A stretch of DNA of 64,000 nucleotides from Chromobacterium sp. ATCC 53434. GTDB lineage: Bacteria > Pseudomonadota > Gammaproteobacteria > Burkholderiales > Chromobacteriaceae. The DNA lies in the NCBI RefSeq assembly GCF_002848345.1, contig NZ_CP025429.1, positions 806,001-870,000 of the forward strand, given 5' to 3'. The notes under the pieces are model-generated. The model searched no databases. It saw only the letters and a program-made list of their open reading frames with translations, and was not told the DNA's origin. This document shows positions 32,773 to 41,954 of the stretch, piece after piece (the first letter of the stretch is position 1; every line of letters begins with the position of its first letter). Both the position numbers and the translations under genes were made by a program.

Positions 32773-32894
32773 ATCATTTGAGTGACTTGGAGAACCAGGT
32801 GACGATGATGGAGTGTTGTGCGACACAATTAAATACCGAATATTCGAGGGTTGGTTTGAAACCGGCCCAGGCTTCTTGAGTTTGTACCAGTTTA

Positions 32895-33012
32895 TGTCTG
32901 GTGGCCATAGCGAGGTGGTCCCACGCCTTCCCATCCCGAACAGGATCGTGAAACGCCTTAGCGCCGATGATAGTGTGGCATTCGCCATGTGAAAGTAGGA
33001 CACCGCCAGACG
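32895..33012 (+). rRNA. rrf: 5S ribosomal RNA
   Basis: About 118 bases; TGTCTGG at the 5' end pairs with CCAGACG at the 3' end, with the conserved CCCATCCCGAAC loop. The 3' end is uncertain by one or two bases. Confidence 0.95.
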
Positions 33013-33023
33013 CCCGATAAGCG

Positions 33024-33053
33024 AAACCCCAGCTCGATGAGCTGGGGTTTTTG
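33024..33053 (+). terminator. rRNA operon terminator 1
   Basis: A 12-base perfect stem (AAACCCCAGCTC with GAGCTGGGGTTT), GAT loop, T-run, just after 5S. Confidence 0.93.
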
Positions 33054-33087
33054 CGTTGTGCGGCCGAAACGCACGACCCCGAAAAAC

Positions 33088-33118
33088 AGCCCCGCCGGAG
33101 CAATCCGGCGGGGCTTTG
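33088..33118 (+). terminator. rRNA operon terminator 2
   Basis: A 12-base perfect stem (AGCCCCGCCGGA with TCCGGCGGGGCT), GCAA loop and TTT, giving a tandem terminator pair. Confidence 0.85.
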
Positions 33119-33196
33119 TCGTTTCCGGACGGCCGCTCGGGATTTCGGTTCTACCGCGCGCCAACGTATCATGGCGTCTTCGACTGGAGGAACGAG

Positions 33197-34243
33197 ATGG
33201 CTGAACGACTGCGGGCGGGTTTATTGGGATACGGCTATGCCGGCGCGACTTTTCACGCGCCCTTGCTGCAGGCGGCCGATGGCGTAGAGTTGGTCGCCGT
33301 GGCGTCCAGCAGGCCGGAACAAGTGAGGGCGGCGCTGCCTGGCGTTCGGCTGTTCGCCGCGGCGGAGGATTTGCTGGCGGCCGACGATATCGAGCTGGTG
33401 GTGATCGCCACGCCGAACGACAGTCACTTTCCGCTGGCTGAGGCGGCTTTGCGCGCCGGCAAGCACGTGGTGGTGGACAAGCCGTTCACGCTGCGGGCCG
33501 AGGAGGCCCGGCAATTATGCGAATTGGCCGAACGCGAAGGCCGGCTGTTGTCGGTATTTCACAATCGACGCTGGGATGCCGATTTTCTGGCCTTGCGCGG
33601 CTTGTTGCAGGACGGGAGGCTGGGACGCGTCGTGCATTTCGAGTCGCATTTCGATCGCTACCGGCCGCAGGTGAGGCAGCGCTGGCGCGAGTCGGATGTA
33701 CTGGGCGCCGGTTTGTGGTACGACCTGGGACCGCATCTGCTCGATCAGGCGGTGCAGTTGTTCGGTCTGCCGCAGGCCATCCTGCTGGAGCTGGCCGTAT
33801 TGCGCGATGGCGCGGTCGGCGACGACTGGTTCCACGCCCTGCTGCGCTATCCGGACAAGAGGGTCTTGCTGCATGCCGGCACGCTGGTGGCCGACGCCGG
33901 GCCGCGTTTCATCGTGCACGGGACCGAGGGCAGCTTCACCAAATATGGACTGGACCCGCAGGAGGATGCGTTGCGGGCCGGCGTTCTGCCGGGAATATCG
34001 GGCTGGGGGCGGGATCCGCAACCTGGGCGCGTGATGGGGGCGGAGGGGGGGGCTGGCGATTATGCCGGCCCGGACGGCGCCTACACGCGGTATTACCCTA
34101 TGGTGCGCGACGCTATCCTGGCCAAGGGAGCCAATCCGGTGCCGGCGCGGGAAGCCTGGCGGGTGATGGCGCTGCTGGAATTGGGGCTGCGCAGCGCCGA
34201 TCTGCAGGCCTGGCAGACGGCGGCCGACAGCCTGGCTGGCTAG
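33197..34243 (+). CDS. Gfo/Idh/MocA-family NAD(P)-dependent oxidoreductase
   Basis: A 348-residue two-domain oxidoreductase. The Rossmann motif GLLGYGYAGATFHAPLL at the N-terminus and the HVVVDKPFTLRAEEARQL segment (EKP-type motif with catalytic Lys) define the family. A conserved-type DLGPHLLDQAVQLFG helix lies in the C-terminal substrate domain. It resembles the YdgJ-type branch that includes putative sugar or inositol dehydrogenases; the substrate is unknown. The ATG at 33197 follows a GGAGG site. Its stop overlaps the convergent small gene by 4 bases. Confidence 0.93.
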   Translation: MAERLRAGLLGYGYAGATFHAPLLQAADGVELVAVASSRPEQVRAALPGVRLFAAAEDLLAADDIELVVIATPNDSHFPLAEAALRAGKHVVVDKPFTLRAEEARQLCELAEREGRLLSVFHNRRWDADFLALRGLLQDGRLGRVVHFESHFDRYRPQVRQRWRESDVLGAGLWYDLGPHLLDQAVQLFGLPQAILLELAVLRDGAVGDDWFHALLRYPDKRVLLHAGTLVADAGPRFIVHGTEGSFTKYGLDPQEDALRAGVLPGISGWGRDPQPGRVMGAEGGAGDYAGPDGAYTRYYPMVRDAILAKGANPVPAREAWRVMALLELGLRSADLQAWQTAADSLAG

Positions 34244-34557
34244 CGCTTGGTTTTCTTCTTGTCGCCGGTCTCTACGGCGATGACTTCCTCCGCGCTGGCG
34301 GCGGCGCGCATCTGCGGCGCGATTTCGGTCAGCAATTGTTCCAGCAGTTTGCTGCGCGAGCTGATGTGGTGGTCGAAGCGCCAATCCTTCAATAGATCGA
34401 TGGCGACGTCGAAGTAGCGCATATCGATGTCGTACAGCTGGCTCAGGTCGAAGGAGCGGCCCATTTCCAGCGCGGCGGCCAGCTCTTTCAGAACTTGCAT
34501 CTGTTGCGGATCGTGTCCTTCTTCGATGAAACGGCGGATTTTCTTGGCTGCGTTCAT
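34240..34557 (-). CDS. Small helical protein of unknown function
   Basis: A 105-residue protein, predicted all-helical by eye and without signal peptide or membrane segment. Acidic and basic helices alternate (EEGHDPQQMQVLKELAAALE, DMRYFDVAIDLLKDWRFDHH), and the tail is Lys-rich (DKKKTKR). No recognised domain. Codon use fits its neighbours. Its stop codon overlaps the oxidoreductase stop by 4 bases in convergent orientation. It could be a small regulatory or scaffold protein, but the sequence does not show which. Confidence 0.75.
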   Translation of the reverse strand: MNAAKKIRRFIEEGHDPQQMQVLKELAAALEMGRSFDLSQLYDIDMRYFDVAIDLLKDWRFDHHISSRSKLLEQLLTEIAPQMRAAASAEEVIAVETGDKKKTKR

Positions 34558-34783
34558 TGGCTGTCCTGTCCCGGTGCCGGGTGTGGTGTCGTCTAGCTTG
34601 GTTTGCCTGCCATCATGGTCGGGCTTGAGGTGTGCGTCAACTCCCTGGCCGCGAGTCGGGAATCGAGGCGCTGATGCCGCCGCTGTCCGTTCAGCATATT
34701 GAGGTCTGGCGGACGCCGGCCTATCGTGAGCCTTGCCCGCCAGATACCGCCGCGCTTGCGGCTTTGATATGAGGAGGACTCCG

Positions 34784-35524
34784 ATGAAACAGCAAGAAGT
34801 GCGGCAGCACGCCTATGCGATGCCGCTGACCAGCCCGGCCTTCCCACCCGGTCCCTACCGTTTCGTCAACCGGGAGTACATGGTCATCACTTATCGGACC
34901 GATCCGGCGGCGATAGAGGCCGTGTTGCCGGAGCCGTTGCTGCCGGCGGAGCCGGTGGTCAAATACGAATTCATTCGGATGCCGGACTCCACCGGTTTCG
35001 GCGATTATTCCGAGAGCGGGCAGGTGATTCCGGTGACCTTCCAGGGCGTGCGCGGCAGCTATGTGCATTCGATGTTCCTGGACGACCAGCCGCCGCTGGC
35101 CGGCGGGCGCGAATTGTGGGGGTTTCCGAAGAAGGCGGGCCGTCCCCGGCTGGAGGTGCATCAGGACACGCTGGTCGGCAGTCTGGATTTCGGCCCGGTG
35201 CGCATCGCCACCGGCACCATGGGCTACAAGTATCAGACGCTGGACCAGGCCGGTTTGCTGGCCAGCCTGGCGGAGCCGAATTTCCTGCTGAAGATCATTC
35301 CCCATGTCGACGGCACGCCGCGGATCTGCGAGCTGGTGCGTTATCACACCACCGATGTCACCATCAAGGGCGCCTGGAGCGCGCCGGGCTCGTTGGAGCT
35401 GCATCCGCACGCCCTGGCGCCGGTGTCCCGGCTGCCGGTGTTGGAGGTATTGTCGGCGCGGCATTTCGTTTGCGATCTGACGCTGGATCTCGGGGTGGTG
35501 GCTTTCGATTATTTGCAGCAGTAG
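34784..35524 (+). CDS. adc: Acetoacetate decarboxylase
   Basis: A 246-residue enzyme that decarboxylates acetoacetate to acetone and CO2 through a Schiff base. The active-site motif [12 protein letters not shown] holds adjacent Lys116 and Lys117, equivalent to the Schiff-base lysine and its pKa-lowering neighbour. The length agrees with the structurally characterised Chromobacterium violaceum enzyme. A GAGGAGG site precedes the ATG at 34784; the frame is open upstream but without a better start. It is monocistronic as far as can be seen, with no CoA-transferase gene beside it. Confidence 0.95.
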   Translation: MKQQEVRQHAYAMPLTSPAFPPGPYRFVNREYMVITYRTDPAAIEAVLPEPLLPAEPVVKYEFIRMPDSTGFGDYSESGQVIPVTFQGVRGSYVHSMFLDDQPPLAGGRELWGFPKKAGRPRLEVHQDTLVGSLDFGPVRIATGTMGYKYQTLDQAGLLASLAEPNFLLKIIPHVDGTPRICELVRYHTTDVTIKGAWSAPGSLELHPHALAPVSRLPVLEVLSARHFVCDLTLDLGVVAFDYLQQ

Positions 35525-35639
35525 TGACGGGGGCGGGCGAGGCATGTAAATGAATGCGAACAATTGCTAACATTCGGATACAGACGCGGTCCAGGGCAGG
35601 CCTTATGCTTTGGCTTCGATTTTCCAGCGAGTGATAGCA

Positions 35640-35930
35640 ATGAAGTCTAGCGTTCTGATGTTTGCCCTGGGCCTGGCCCTGTCCGCCGGCGCGGCTTGCG
35701 CCGATACCGCCACCAGCACCATCGTCGGCGGCGCGCTCGGCGGCGCGGCGGGCGCGGCGATCGGTCATTCGGTCGGCGGTCGCGACGGGGCCATCCTGGG
35801 CGGCGCGCTCGGCGGCGGCGCTGGCGCCGCCATCGGCAACAATTACGGCCGCAACGCCGAGCGCAGAGACGACGACAGGCCGCGCTACAAGCGTTGCCAT
35901 CGTCATCACCGCCATCACCGCTGCCGTTGA
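35640..35930 (+). CDS. Exported glycine-zipper protein with His-rich tail
   Basis: A 96-residue protein. Residues 1-23 form a signal peptide ([20 protein letters not shown]). Residues about 25-70 are two copies of a glycine-zipper hairpin ([39 protein letters not shown]), as in outer-membrane-associated 2TM glycine-zipper proteins. The C-terminus [13 protein letters not shown] is unusually rich in His, Arg and Cys and could bind metal. The ATG at 35640 was preferred over an upstream TTG because it places the signal peptide at the start. A terminator follows. Confidence 0.85.
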   Translation: MKSSVLMFALGLALSAGAACADTATSTIVGGALGGAAGAAIGHSVGGRDGAILGGALGGGAGAAIGNNYGRNAERRDDDRPRYKRCHRHHRHHRCR

Positions 35931-35963
35931 TCGGCGGCAGGCTTCGCCTGCCCTATTGCCGCG

Positions 35964-35990
35964 AAAGCGCCCGGATTCCGGGCGCTTTTT
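35964..35990 (+). terminator. Terminator after the glycine-zipper gene
   Basis: An 11-base perfect stem (AAAGCGCCCGG with CCGGGCGCTTT), ATT loop, T5 tail. Confidence 0.92.
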
Positions 35991-36136
35991 GCATTGCTCG
36001 ACTAGAAAGAGTAGTGGCGCGGACTGCGGCCATTGCCGCCGCGCCGGAGTTTCCGGGGCCGATGGATGGCGCGTCTCGTTCGCGCGTGAACGGGGTGGGC
36101 GCCGGCCGCGCATTCGATGTCTGGGAGAGGTGGATC

Positions 36137-38125
36137 ATGTTGTCGCGACTGTCGCTGGCCAATAAGCTGCTGCTGTTGATCGTGCCGTTTTCGCTTGTGA
36201 TGATCGTGCTGGCGATGGTGCTGGCCCGGGACCGTCTGCATACGCTGGACGAAATGCAGCGTTCCGACCGGCTGATCGCGCTGGCTGTCGACTCCAGCCA
36301 GCTGATTCATGATTTGCAGGCCGAACGCGGCCTGAGCAACGGTTTTCTCAGCGGCAAGGCGGCGGCCCTGCCCGAGGCGCTGAATCAGGCGCGAAGCGCC
36401 AGCGACAAGAGCCTGGCGGCTTTTCAGCGCCAGACCGATGGCTTGAGCGATGACGCGATTCAGACGGACGCCAAGGAGACGGTGCGCCAATTGGGCGAGT
36501 TGCAGGCCTTGCGCGGCAAGGTGGCCGAGCGCGGCGTAGCGCCGGCCGACGCGTTCGGGTCCTACTCCAAGCGCATCGACGGCCTGATCGGCCTGATCGC
36601 GAATCTGGCTCAGGCCAATAGCGACGGCGATCTGTTGCGCAGCACCGCGGCGCTGCTCAGCCTGCAGTGCGAGAAGGAGTTTGCCGGCCGCGAGCGCGGT
36701 TTCGTCAACGGCATGCTCAATACCGGGGCTTTCGATCAGGCGGCGTTCGCGCAGGCGGCCGGCCTGACGGCGAAGCAGCAGGCTTGCAAGGGCCAGTTCG
36801 CCTTGATGGCGCCGGAAGCCTTGCGCGGCCAGATGGACGCGCTGGAGCAGGGACCGGAGAACCAGCGGGTGCAGGGCATGCGCGACAAGCTGTTCAAGAC
36901 GCCGCTGGGCCAAGCACTGGGCATGGCCGCGACCGACTGGTTCCAGGCCACTACCGCGCGCATCGGCGCGCTGAAGAGTTTGCAGGACCAGTTGCTGCAG
37001 AGCCTGGCGCAGCAGGTGTCGGGCAAGGTCGATCAGGCGCGGCGCGACCTGCAATGGACGATGGCGGGCTGCGGACTGGTGATCCTGTTGCTGTGCGCGA
37101 TGGGATGGCTGATCTATCGCAGCGTCCATGGCCCGGTTTTGTACCTGGAGCGCTTGATGACGACGATGAGCCGCGATCTCGACCTGGGGCCGCGCGCGCA
37201 GATAGACGGCGGCGACGAGGTCGCCCGGATGGGCCTGGCCTTCGACCAGTTGGTGGAGGCTTTCGCCCAGACGCTGGGACAGGTGAAGGACAATGCGCAT
37301 CAGGTGGTGGAGGCCGCCGACGCGATGCTGTCGATTTCGCAACGCGCGGCCGACGCTTCCAGCACGCAAAGCCAGTCGGCGGCGCAGATCGCGGCGGCGG
37401 TGGAGCAGATGACGGCCGGCATCGAGGCGGTCAGCGACAATACCCGGCTGTCGTTGACGGTGGCGCAGCAGATGCAGAGCAGCGTCACCGGCGGCCGGGA
37501 GCGGATGAGCAGCACCGCCACCGCGATCAGCCAGACCGCCAGCGTGCTGGACGACGCCGGCGGCCGCATCGAAACCCTGCAGCGCAAGTCCGAGGATATT
37601 CGCTCCATCATCACCGCGATCCGCGAAATCGCCGACCAGACCAATCTGTTGGCGCTGAACGCGGCGATAGAGGCGGCGCGCGCCGGCGAGCAGGGCCGCG
37701 GTTTCGCCGTCGTCGCCGACGAGGTGAGAAAACTGGCCGAGCGCACCGGCAAGGAGACGCTGGACATCACCGCGCTGATCGAGGACATCCGTTCGGAAAC
37801 GCAGACCGCGGCAATGCACATGCAGGAGGCCAGGCAGCGGATGGAGTCGGGCATGCAGATGGTCGGGCAGACGGTCGGCGATCTGGAGCACATACACGGC
37901 GAGGCGGCCGAGGCGGCCAGCAAGAGCCAGGGCACGGCGGCGGCGATGGCCGAGCAGAGTCTGGCCAGCAGCGAGGTGGCCAGCAATATCAGCGTCATCG
38001 CCTCGCTGGCGGAGTCGAACTCCGACATGGTGAGGGAGGTGGCGGCGCTGTCCAGGCGGCTGAACGGCGCGGCGTCGCAATTGGCGGAGCTGGTGGACCG
38101 CTTCCGCCACGCCGGCGGCCGCTGA
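36137..38125 (+). CDS. Methyl-accepting chemotaxis protein with NIT sensor domain
   Basis: A 662-residue inner-membrane chemoreceptor. Membrane helix about 8-30, then a periplasmic NIT domain ([11 protein letters not shown] is the typical N-terminal helix motif; NIT domains sense nitrate or nitrite in known cases), a second helix about 310-332, HAMP, and the signalling hairpin whose tip [43 protein letters not shown] is intact. No C-terminal CheR/CheB pentapeptide is seen. The ATG at 36137 has a GAGAGG site; the upstream-open frame is not coding. The ligand is unproven. Confidence 0.94.
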   Translation: MLSRLSLANKLLLLIVPFSLVMIVLAMVLARDRLHTLDEMQRSDRLIALAVDSSQLIHDLQAERGLSNGFLSGKAAALPEALNQARSASDKSLAAFQRQTDGLSDDAIQTDAKETVRQLGELQALRGKVAERGVAPADAFGSYSKRIDGLIGLIANLAQANSDGDLLRSTAALLSLQCEKEFAGRERGFVNGMLNTGAFDQAAFAQAAGLTAKQQACKGQFALMAPEALRGQMDALEQGPENQRVQGMRDKLFKTPLGQALGMAATDWFQATTARIGALKSLQDQLLQSLAQQVSGKVDQARRDLQWTMAGCGLVILLLCAMGWLIYRSVHGPVLYLERLMTTMSRDLDLGPRAQIDGGDEVARMGLAFDQLVEAFAQTLGQVKDNAHQVVEAADAMLSISQRAADASSTQSQSAAQIAAAVEQMTAGIEAVSDNTRLSLTVAQQMQSSVTGGRERMSSTATAISQTASVLDDAGGRIETLQRKSEDIRSIITAIREIADQTNLLALNAAIEAARAGEQGRGFAVVADEVRKLAERTGKETLDITALIEDIRSETQTAAMHMQEARQRMESGMQMVGQTVGDLEHIHGEAAEAASKSQGTAAAMAEQSLASSEVASNISVIASLAESNSDMVREVAALSRRLNGAASQLAELVDRFRHAGGR

Positions 38126-38392
38126 GAACCTGTTCACGATCTTTTTTCAAGCAGCGCAGCCCAGCCAGCAGGCCAGATGCAAGGCGGAGGGCGTAGGCCT
38201 TGGTGATTCCAAGGCCTAGCCTGACAACGCGGCAGATGGCCTGCTGGCTGGGCTGCCTTTCGGGGCGGTGTTCTGCCGGCGCATGGCTTTGTCAAACGTC
38301 CCTGGCAGTGAACGACACTGCGGCGGGCCGTTTTCCGCGCCCTGCATCCGGCAGAAAACCGCCGATGCCGCAAAAAGATCGTAAACAGGCTC
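38126..38392. repeat. MITE-like palindromic interspersed element
   Basis: 267 bases bounded by inverted repeats: left GAACCTGTTCACGATCTTTTT is not written further, but its 21 bases at 38126-38146 match the reverse complement of 38372-38392 at 19 positions. Inside, arms 38157-38180 and 38232-38255 pair almost perfectly, and a 10-base stem (TAGGCCTTGG/CCAAGGCCTA, 38194-38218) sits at their centre. It has no coding capacity. A copy of its right end occurs at 51544-51593. Confidence 0.7.
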
Positions 38393-38466
38393 TGAGAGCC
38401 TGCCCGAAGTCTTCTTGCGGCAGCGCTCGCCGGAACCTTTGCGCAGGCGCCTGCCGGGATTGAGGA

Positions 38467-38490
38467 AAACGGCCCCGCGAGGGGCCGTTT
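38467..38490. terminator. Terminator for the S53 peptidase gene
   Basis: A 10-base stem AAACGGCCCC/GGGGCCGTTT with GCGA loop and short A/T flanks, 20 bases past the peptidase stop on the minus strand. Region 38393-38466 holds nothing else recognised. Confidence 0.85.
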
Positions 38491-38509
38491 CTCATTGCTG
38501 CGGGAGGTC

Positions 38510-40432
38510 TCAGAACCAGAAGTAGCGGCGCAGCGCGGCGTCCAGGTTGGCGACGTCCGGCACGCCGACGCCGGTGGCCTGGTCGTAGCCGCGGTGCGAG
38601 GCGTAGCCCCAGTTGCCGCCGGCGGTGACGTCGCGCAGCGGCGCGCCGTGGTGGCCGAAGCCGTGATAGGCGTGGCCGGTGGCCAACAGGCCGTACAGCG
38701 AGAAGTTCAGCAGGCCCAGGCGACCGCCCATCGATTGGTTCAACAGCGCGGTGATGCCGGCCAGCTGCGGCGCGACGAAGCTGGTGCCGCCGTTGTTGCT
38801 CAGTACCGAGAAGCCGTTCTTGCTGGATGTGTAGTAGACCACGTAGCCGGTCTCCGGGTCGCCGTTCATCGAGATGTCCGGCACGTTGCGGCCCTTGAAG
38901 TGGGCCGGCACGCTGGCGATCACCTGCGGCGGCGTCTGGCTGTTGTCGACCAGTTGCTGGCCGGCCGGCGTGTTCTGCATGCCCGGCACCCAGTTCTGAT
39001 AGAACGGGCGGCTGATCCAGCCGCTGACGCCGCCGCCGCCGCCGACCGGGAAGATGCCGCATGCCACGGAGTCCTTGCCCAGCGCCTTGCACAAGCCATC
39101 CAGGTAGTCCCAGCCCCAGGCGCGCTCGCTGGCGATCTTGACCTGCATCGCCTTGCCGTTCGGGTGGAAGGTCAGCGTGGCGGGCACGGTGGTGGCGCCG
39201 GCGGCGGTGATGAACTGCTGGTTGGCCGGGCTGTCCACCGACAGCACCTTGCTGTACTGCGGCAAGGCGGCGGCGCGGTTCACGTCGTAGGCGCCGGAGT
39301 CGCCGGCGGCGGCGAATAGGGTCTGGCCCTGCAGCGCGGCCTGCAGGAACAGATCGTGGTAGGCCTGCAGCACATTGGTGGTCTTGCCGTTAACCGGATC
39401 GGCCGCCTGGCTTTGCTGATCGAACCATTCCCATTCGCCCCAGCTGACCGACAGGGTGTCGGCGGTGTTGGACTCTATCGCCTGGGCGAAGGCGTCGACG
39501 AAGCCCTGGGTGGTGTTAGGCGCCTGGTAGACGATGATCTTGGCCGCCGGCGCGATGCCGCCGGACTGCTCGACGTCCAGCGTGGTCTCGTCGGAGCCGC
39601 CGTCGTCGCTGGGGGCGCCCGGGCCGCCGTCGATGTCGACCACCGTCAGCCGGTTCGGATCAGTGGCGAGACCGAGCTGGCTCCAGTACTGGAAGGCGTC
39701 GGACGGCGTGAAGCTGGCCAGCGTGACGATGCCTATGGTGGCGCCCTTGCCGTGCACGCCCTTGTTGTACAGCGGCGTGATGTTGTAGTAGCGGGCCAGG
39801 TCGGTCACCGTCCATTGGCCGGGCGCGTTGCCGCCGGTGACCGGCGCGCTGCTCTTGCCGGCGGCCGGTTGCAGGTGGTTGGGCAACTGGCGCAGATGCG
39901 GGCGGAAGTGCGGGCGGCTGTCCAGGCCGATCACGGCCTGGACGTCGCTCAGATCCACAGTCGGCGCGGAGGCGCGAACCGGCGCGATATAGCGGGAGGC
40001 GCCCTGGACGGCGGTCTTGTTCTGGAATACGTGGACTTCGGCGCCGAAGACCTTCTGCACGGCGGCGGCCGGGCCGCTGACCTGCAGCAGCGAGCCGCCT
40101 ATGCGTTTGACGCCGAGGCCGGCGGCCTGCAGGCGGGCGCTGATTCGTTCGACGGTGGCGTCGGTCGGCGCGAAGCGGGCGCGGAATTCGGCCGGGCTCA
40201 GGAAGCGGTGGTAGTTCGGGCTGGCCGGCGTGTGGACTTCCTGCAGATAGCGGGCGGCGGCGTCGCGGTCGCGCAAGTGCAGGGCGACGGTGACGGTCAG
40301 CTTCTGCGCCGGCGCCGCTTGCTCGACCTTGCCGAGGTCGACGGCGGTGGCTGCGGTGGCGGCCATGGCGCCGGAAGCGCTTGCGGCCAACAGGGCGGCG
40401 GCCAGACTGCTTATTTTGAATGTTTTTGTCAT
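38510..40432 (-). CDS. Secreted S53 serine-carboxyl peptidase (sedolisin/kumamolisin family)
   Basis: A 640-residue exported protease. Signal peptide (LAAALLAASASGAMAA), then a pro-kumamolisin activation domain (about 30-190) and the subtilisin-like catalytic domain. The S53 triad is visible: Glu282 and Asp286 in SDETTLDVEQSGG, and nucleophile Ser551 in NNGGTSFVAPQLAGI. The calcium-site region near the C-terminus (DVTAGGNWG, GYDQATGVGVP) is also present. Such enzymes work at acidic pH and are probably used for extracellular protein degradation. It is monocistronic, with a long upstream region. Confidence 0.94.
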   Translation of the reverse strand: MTKTFKISSLAAALLAASASGAMAATAATAVDLGKVEQAAPAQKLTVTVALHLRDRDAAARYLQEVHTPASPNYHRFLSPAEFRARFAPTDATVERISARLQAAGLGVKRIGGSLLQVSGPAAAVQKVFGAEVHVFQNKTAVQGASRYIAPVRASAPTVDLSDVQAVIGLDSRPHFRPHLRQLPNHLQPAAGKSSAPVTGGNAPGQWTVTDLARYYNITPLYNKGVHGKGATIGIVTLASFTPSDAFQYWSQLGLATDPNRLTVVDIDGGPGAPSDDGGSDETTLDVEQSGGIAPAAKIIVYQAPNTTQGFVDAFAQAIESNTADTLSVSWGEWEWFDQQSQAADPVNGKTTNVLQAYHDLFLQAALQGQTLFAAAGDSGAYDVNRAAALPQYSKVLSVDSPANQQFITAAGATTVPATLTFHPNGKAMQVKIASERAWGWDYLDGLCKALGKDSVACGIFPVGGGGGVSGWISRPFYQNWVPGMQNTPAGQQLVDNSQTPPQVIASVPAHFKGRNVPDISMNGDPETGYVVYYTSSKNGFSVLSNNGGTSFVAPQLAGITALLNQSMGGRLGLLNFSLYGLLATGHAYHGFGHHGAPLRDVTAGGNWGYASHRGYDQATGVGVPDVANLDAALRRYFWF

Positions 40433-40962
40433 GTTGATTTTCTCCTTTGTATGGTGTGGGCCGCGGCTTGTGGCGCGATCCGGCCGGGATGGGCGCGTGG
40501 CCTTCGCCGACGCGCCATGCGGCGCGTTTCGGCTTCAGTTTGTCGCTCCGACCTATCCAATTTGAATAAATTGGCGGGACCAGTATAGGAACGGCCGATT
40601 ATTGCAAGTTGGGTATTTTGTAAAGTTCTATGTAGCGAACTTGCCGGCAAGACCTCTCCAACTTCTTGATATGAAATATAAATAGAGAGCGCTTTGACTG
40701 TAATGACGATGGCGGCGGACCGCGATGGCCGGCGATCGGACCATCGATGGCGGCAGAGGGCGGTTCCGCGTCGCTTGTCCGGGAAACATTTGGATTTTGT
40801 CAACTATCGATCGGATTGATCGGTGGCGGGGGGCGGGCTGAAGTACAATTCAGATAGAGTTCTTTGGCTGTTGAGATATTGAATTGCCCGATTGTCGAAA
40901 TACAGACAGATTGTCTGGCCCGCGGCGACCAATCGATACGGCGCAACCAGGTTGGAGGAAAC
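40433..40962. other. 530-base divergent intergenic region (S53 peptidase / moaA)
   Basis: No convincing gene. A perfect inverted repeat CCAATTT-GAAT-AAATTGG lies at 40557-40574, about 125 bases upstream of the peptidase start, and is a candidate operator. The region becomes notably AT-richer between 40600 and 40690 (TTGATATGAAATATAAATAG). A reading frame across it on the minus strand has no ribosome-binding site and uses unusual codons. No molybdenum-cofactor riboswitch could be recognised upstream of moaA. Confidence 0.5.
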
Positions 40963-41937
40963 ATGCTGATTGATCGGTTTGGCCGCAGCATCGAGTATTT
41001 GCGGCTATCGGTGACCGACCGCTGCGATCTGCGCTGCAACTATTGCCTGCCCAAGGGTTTCAAGCATTTCGAGGAGCCGGACAACTGGCTGAGCTTCGAC
41101 GAGATCGAGCGAGTGGTGGCGGTATTCGCCCGGCTGGGCACGCGCCGGGTCAGGCTGACCGGCGGCGAGCCGCTGCTGCGTCGCGATCTGCCGGCGCTGG
41201 CGGCCAGATTGTCCGCGCTGCCGGGGCTGCAGGATTTGTCGCTGACGACCAACGGCACCCAGTTGCCGCGCCATGCGGCCGCGCTTCGCGCCGCCGGCGT
41301 CAGCCGCATCAATCTGAGCCTGGATTCGCTGCGGCGCGACTGCGTCGAACGCATCACCGGCAGCGACAGCCTGCCCAAGGTGCTGGAGGGCCTGGCGGCG
41401 GCGAAGGCGGCGGGCTTCTCGCCGATCAAGATAAACATGGTGGCGATGCGCGACGTCAATGACGCCGAGATCGAGGCGATGGCGGCTTTCTGCGTCGAGC
41501 AGGGCCTGATCCTGAGGCTGATAGAGGCGATGCCGATGGGCGAGACCGGCCGCGCCGCGCATTATCTGGATCTGCAGCCGGTACTGGAGCGCCTGCGGCT
41601 CCGCTTCGATCTGGTCGAACAAGCCCGCGAGCTGGGCGGCGGTCCGGCCCGCTACTGGAGCAGCCGCGACGGCGCGTTCTCGCTGGGCGTGATCACGCCG
41701 ATCTCGCAGCATTTCTGCGCCAGCTGCAACCGGGTGAGGCTGTCGGTGGACGGCACGCTGTACCTGTGCCTGGGGCAGGACGAGAAGATGGAACTGCGCC
41801 CGCTGCTGCGCGCCGGCATCGACGACGCCGGCCTGGAGGCGGCCATTCGCGAGGCGATAGAGCTGAAGCCGGAACGGCACGAGTTTCGCGAGCAGCCAAA
41901 GAAGCTGGTGCGCTTCATGTCGATGACCGGCGGCTGA
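40963..41937 (+). CDS. moaA: GTP 3',8-cyclase MoaA
   Basis: A 324-residue radical-SAM enzyme that starts molybdenum cofactor synthesis by converting GTP to 3',8-cyclo-GTP. The N-terminal cluster motif CDLRCNYC, the GGEPLLRRDL segment and the C-terminal cluster cysteines in FCASCNRVRLSVDGTLYLCLG are present, and the protein ends in the required Gly-Gly. The frame is open for 99 bases upstream; the ATG at 40963 behind GGAGGA gives the normal start MLIDRFGRSIEYLRLSVTD. No other moa gene is adjacent. Confidence 0.95.
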   Translation: MLIDRFGRSIEYLRLSVTDRCDLRCNYCLPKGFKHFEEPDNWLSFDEIERVVAVFARLGTRRVRLTGGEPLLRRDLPALAARLSALPGLQDLSLTTNGTQLPRHAAALRAAGVSRINLSLDSLRRDCVERITGSDSLPKVLEGLAAAKAAGFSPIKINMVAMRDVNDAEIEAMAAFCVEQGLILRLIEAMPMGETGRAAHYLDLQPVLERLRLRFDLVEQARELGGGPARYWSSRDGAFSLGVITPISQHFCASCNRVRLSVDGTLYLCLGQDEKMELRPLLRAGIDDAGLEAAIREAIELKPERHEFREQPKKLVRFMSMTGG

Positions 41938-41954
41938 GCACCGGGGGCGGGCGC

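Noticed and set aside
36002..38137. Minus-strand open frame of 711 codons opposite the chemoreceptor
   Set aside because: Composition typical of an antisense shadow and no start signals.
40429..40803. Minus-strand frame of 124 codons upstream of the S53 peptidase
   Set aside because: Arg-rich, no ribosome-binding site, and it spans an evident promoter region with a palindrome.
40864..40962. 33-residue N-terminal extension of MoaA
   Set aside because: MoaA proteins start close to the LRLSVTDRCNLRC-type motif, and a GGAGGA site precedes the ATG at 40963.
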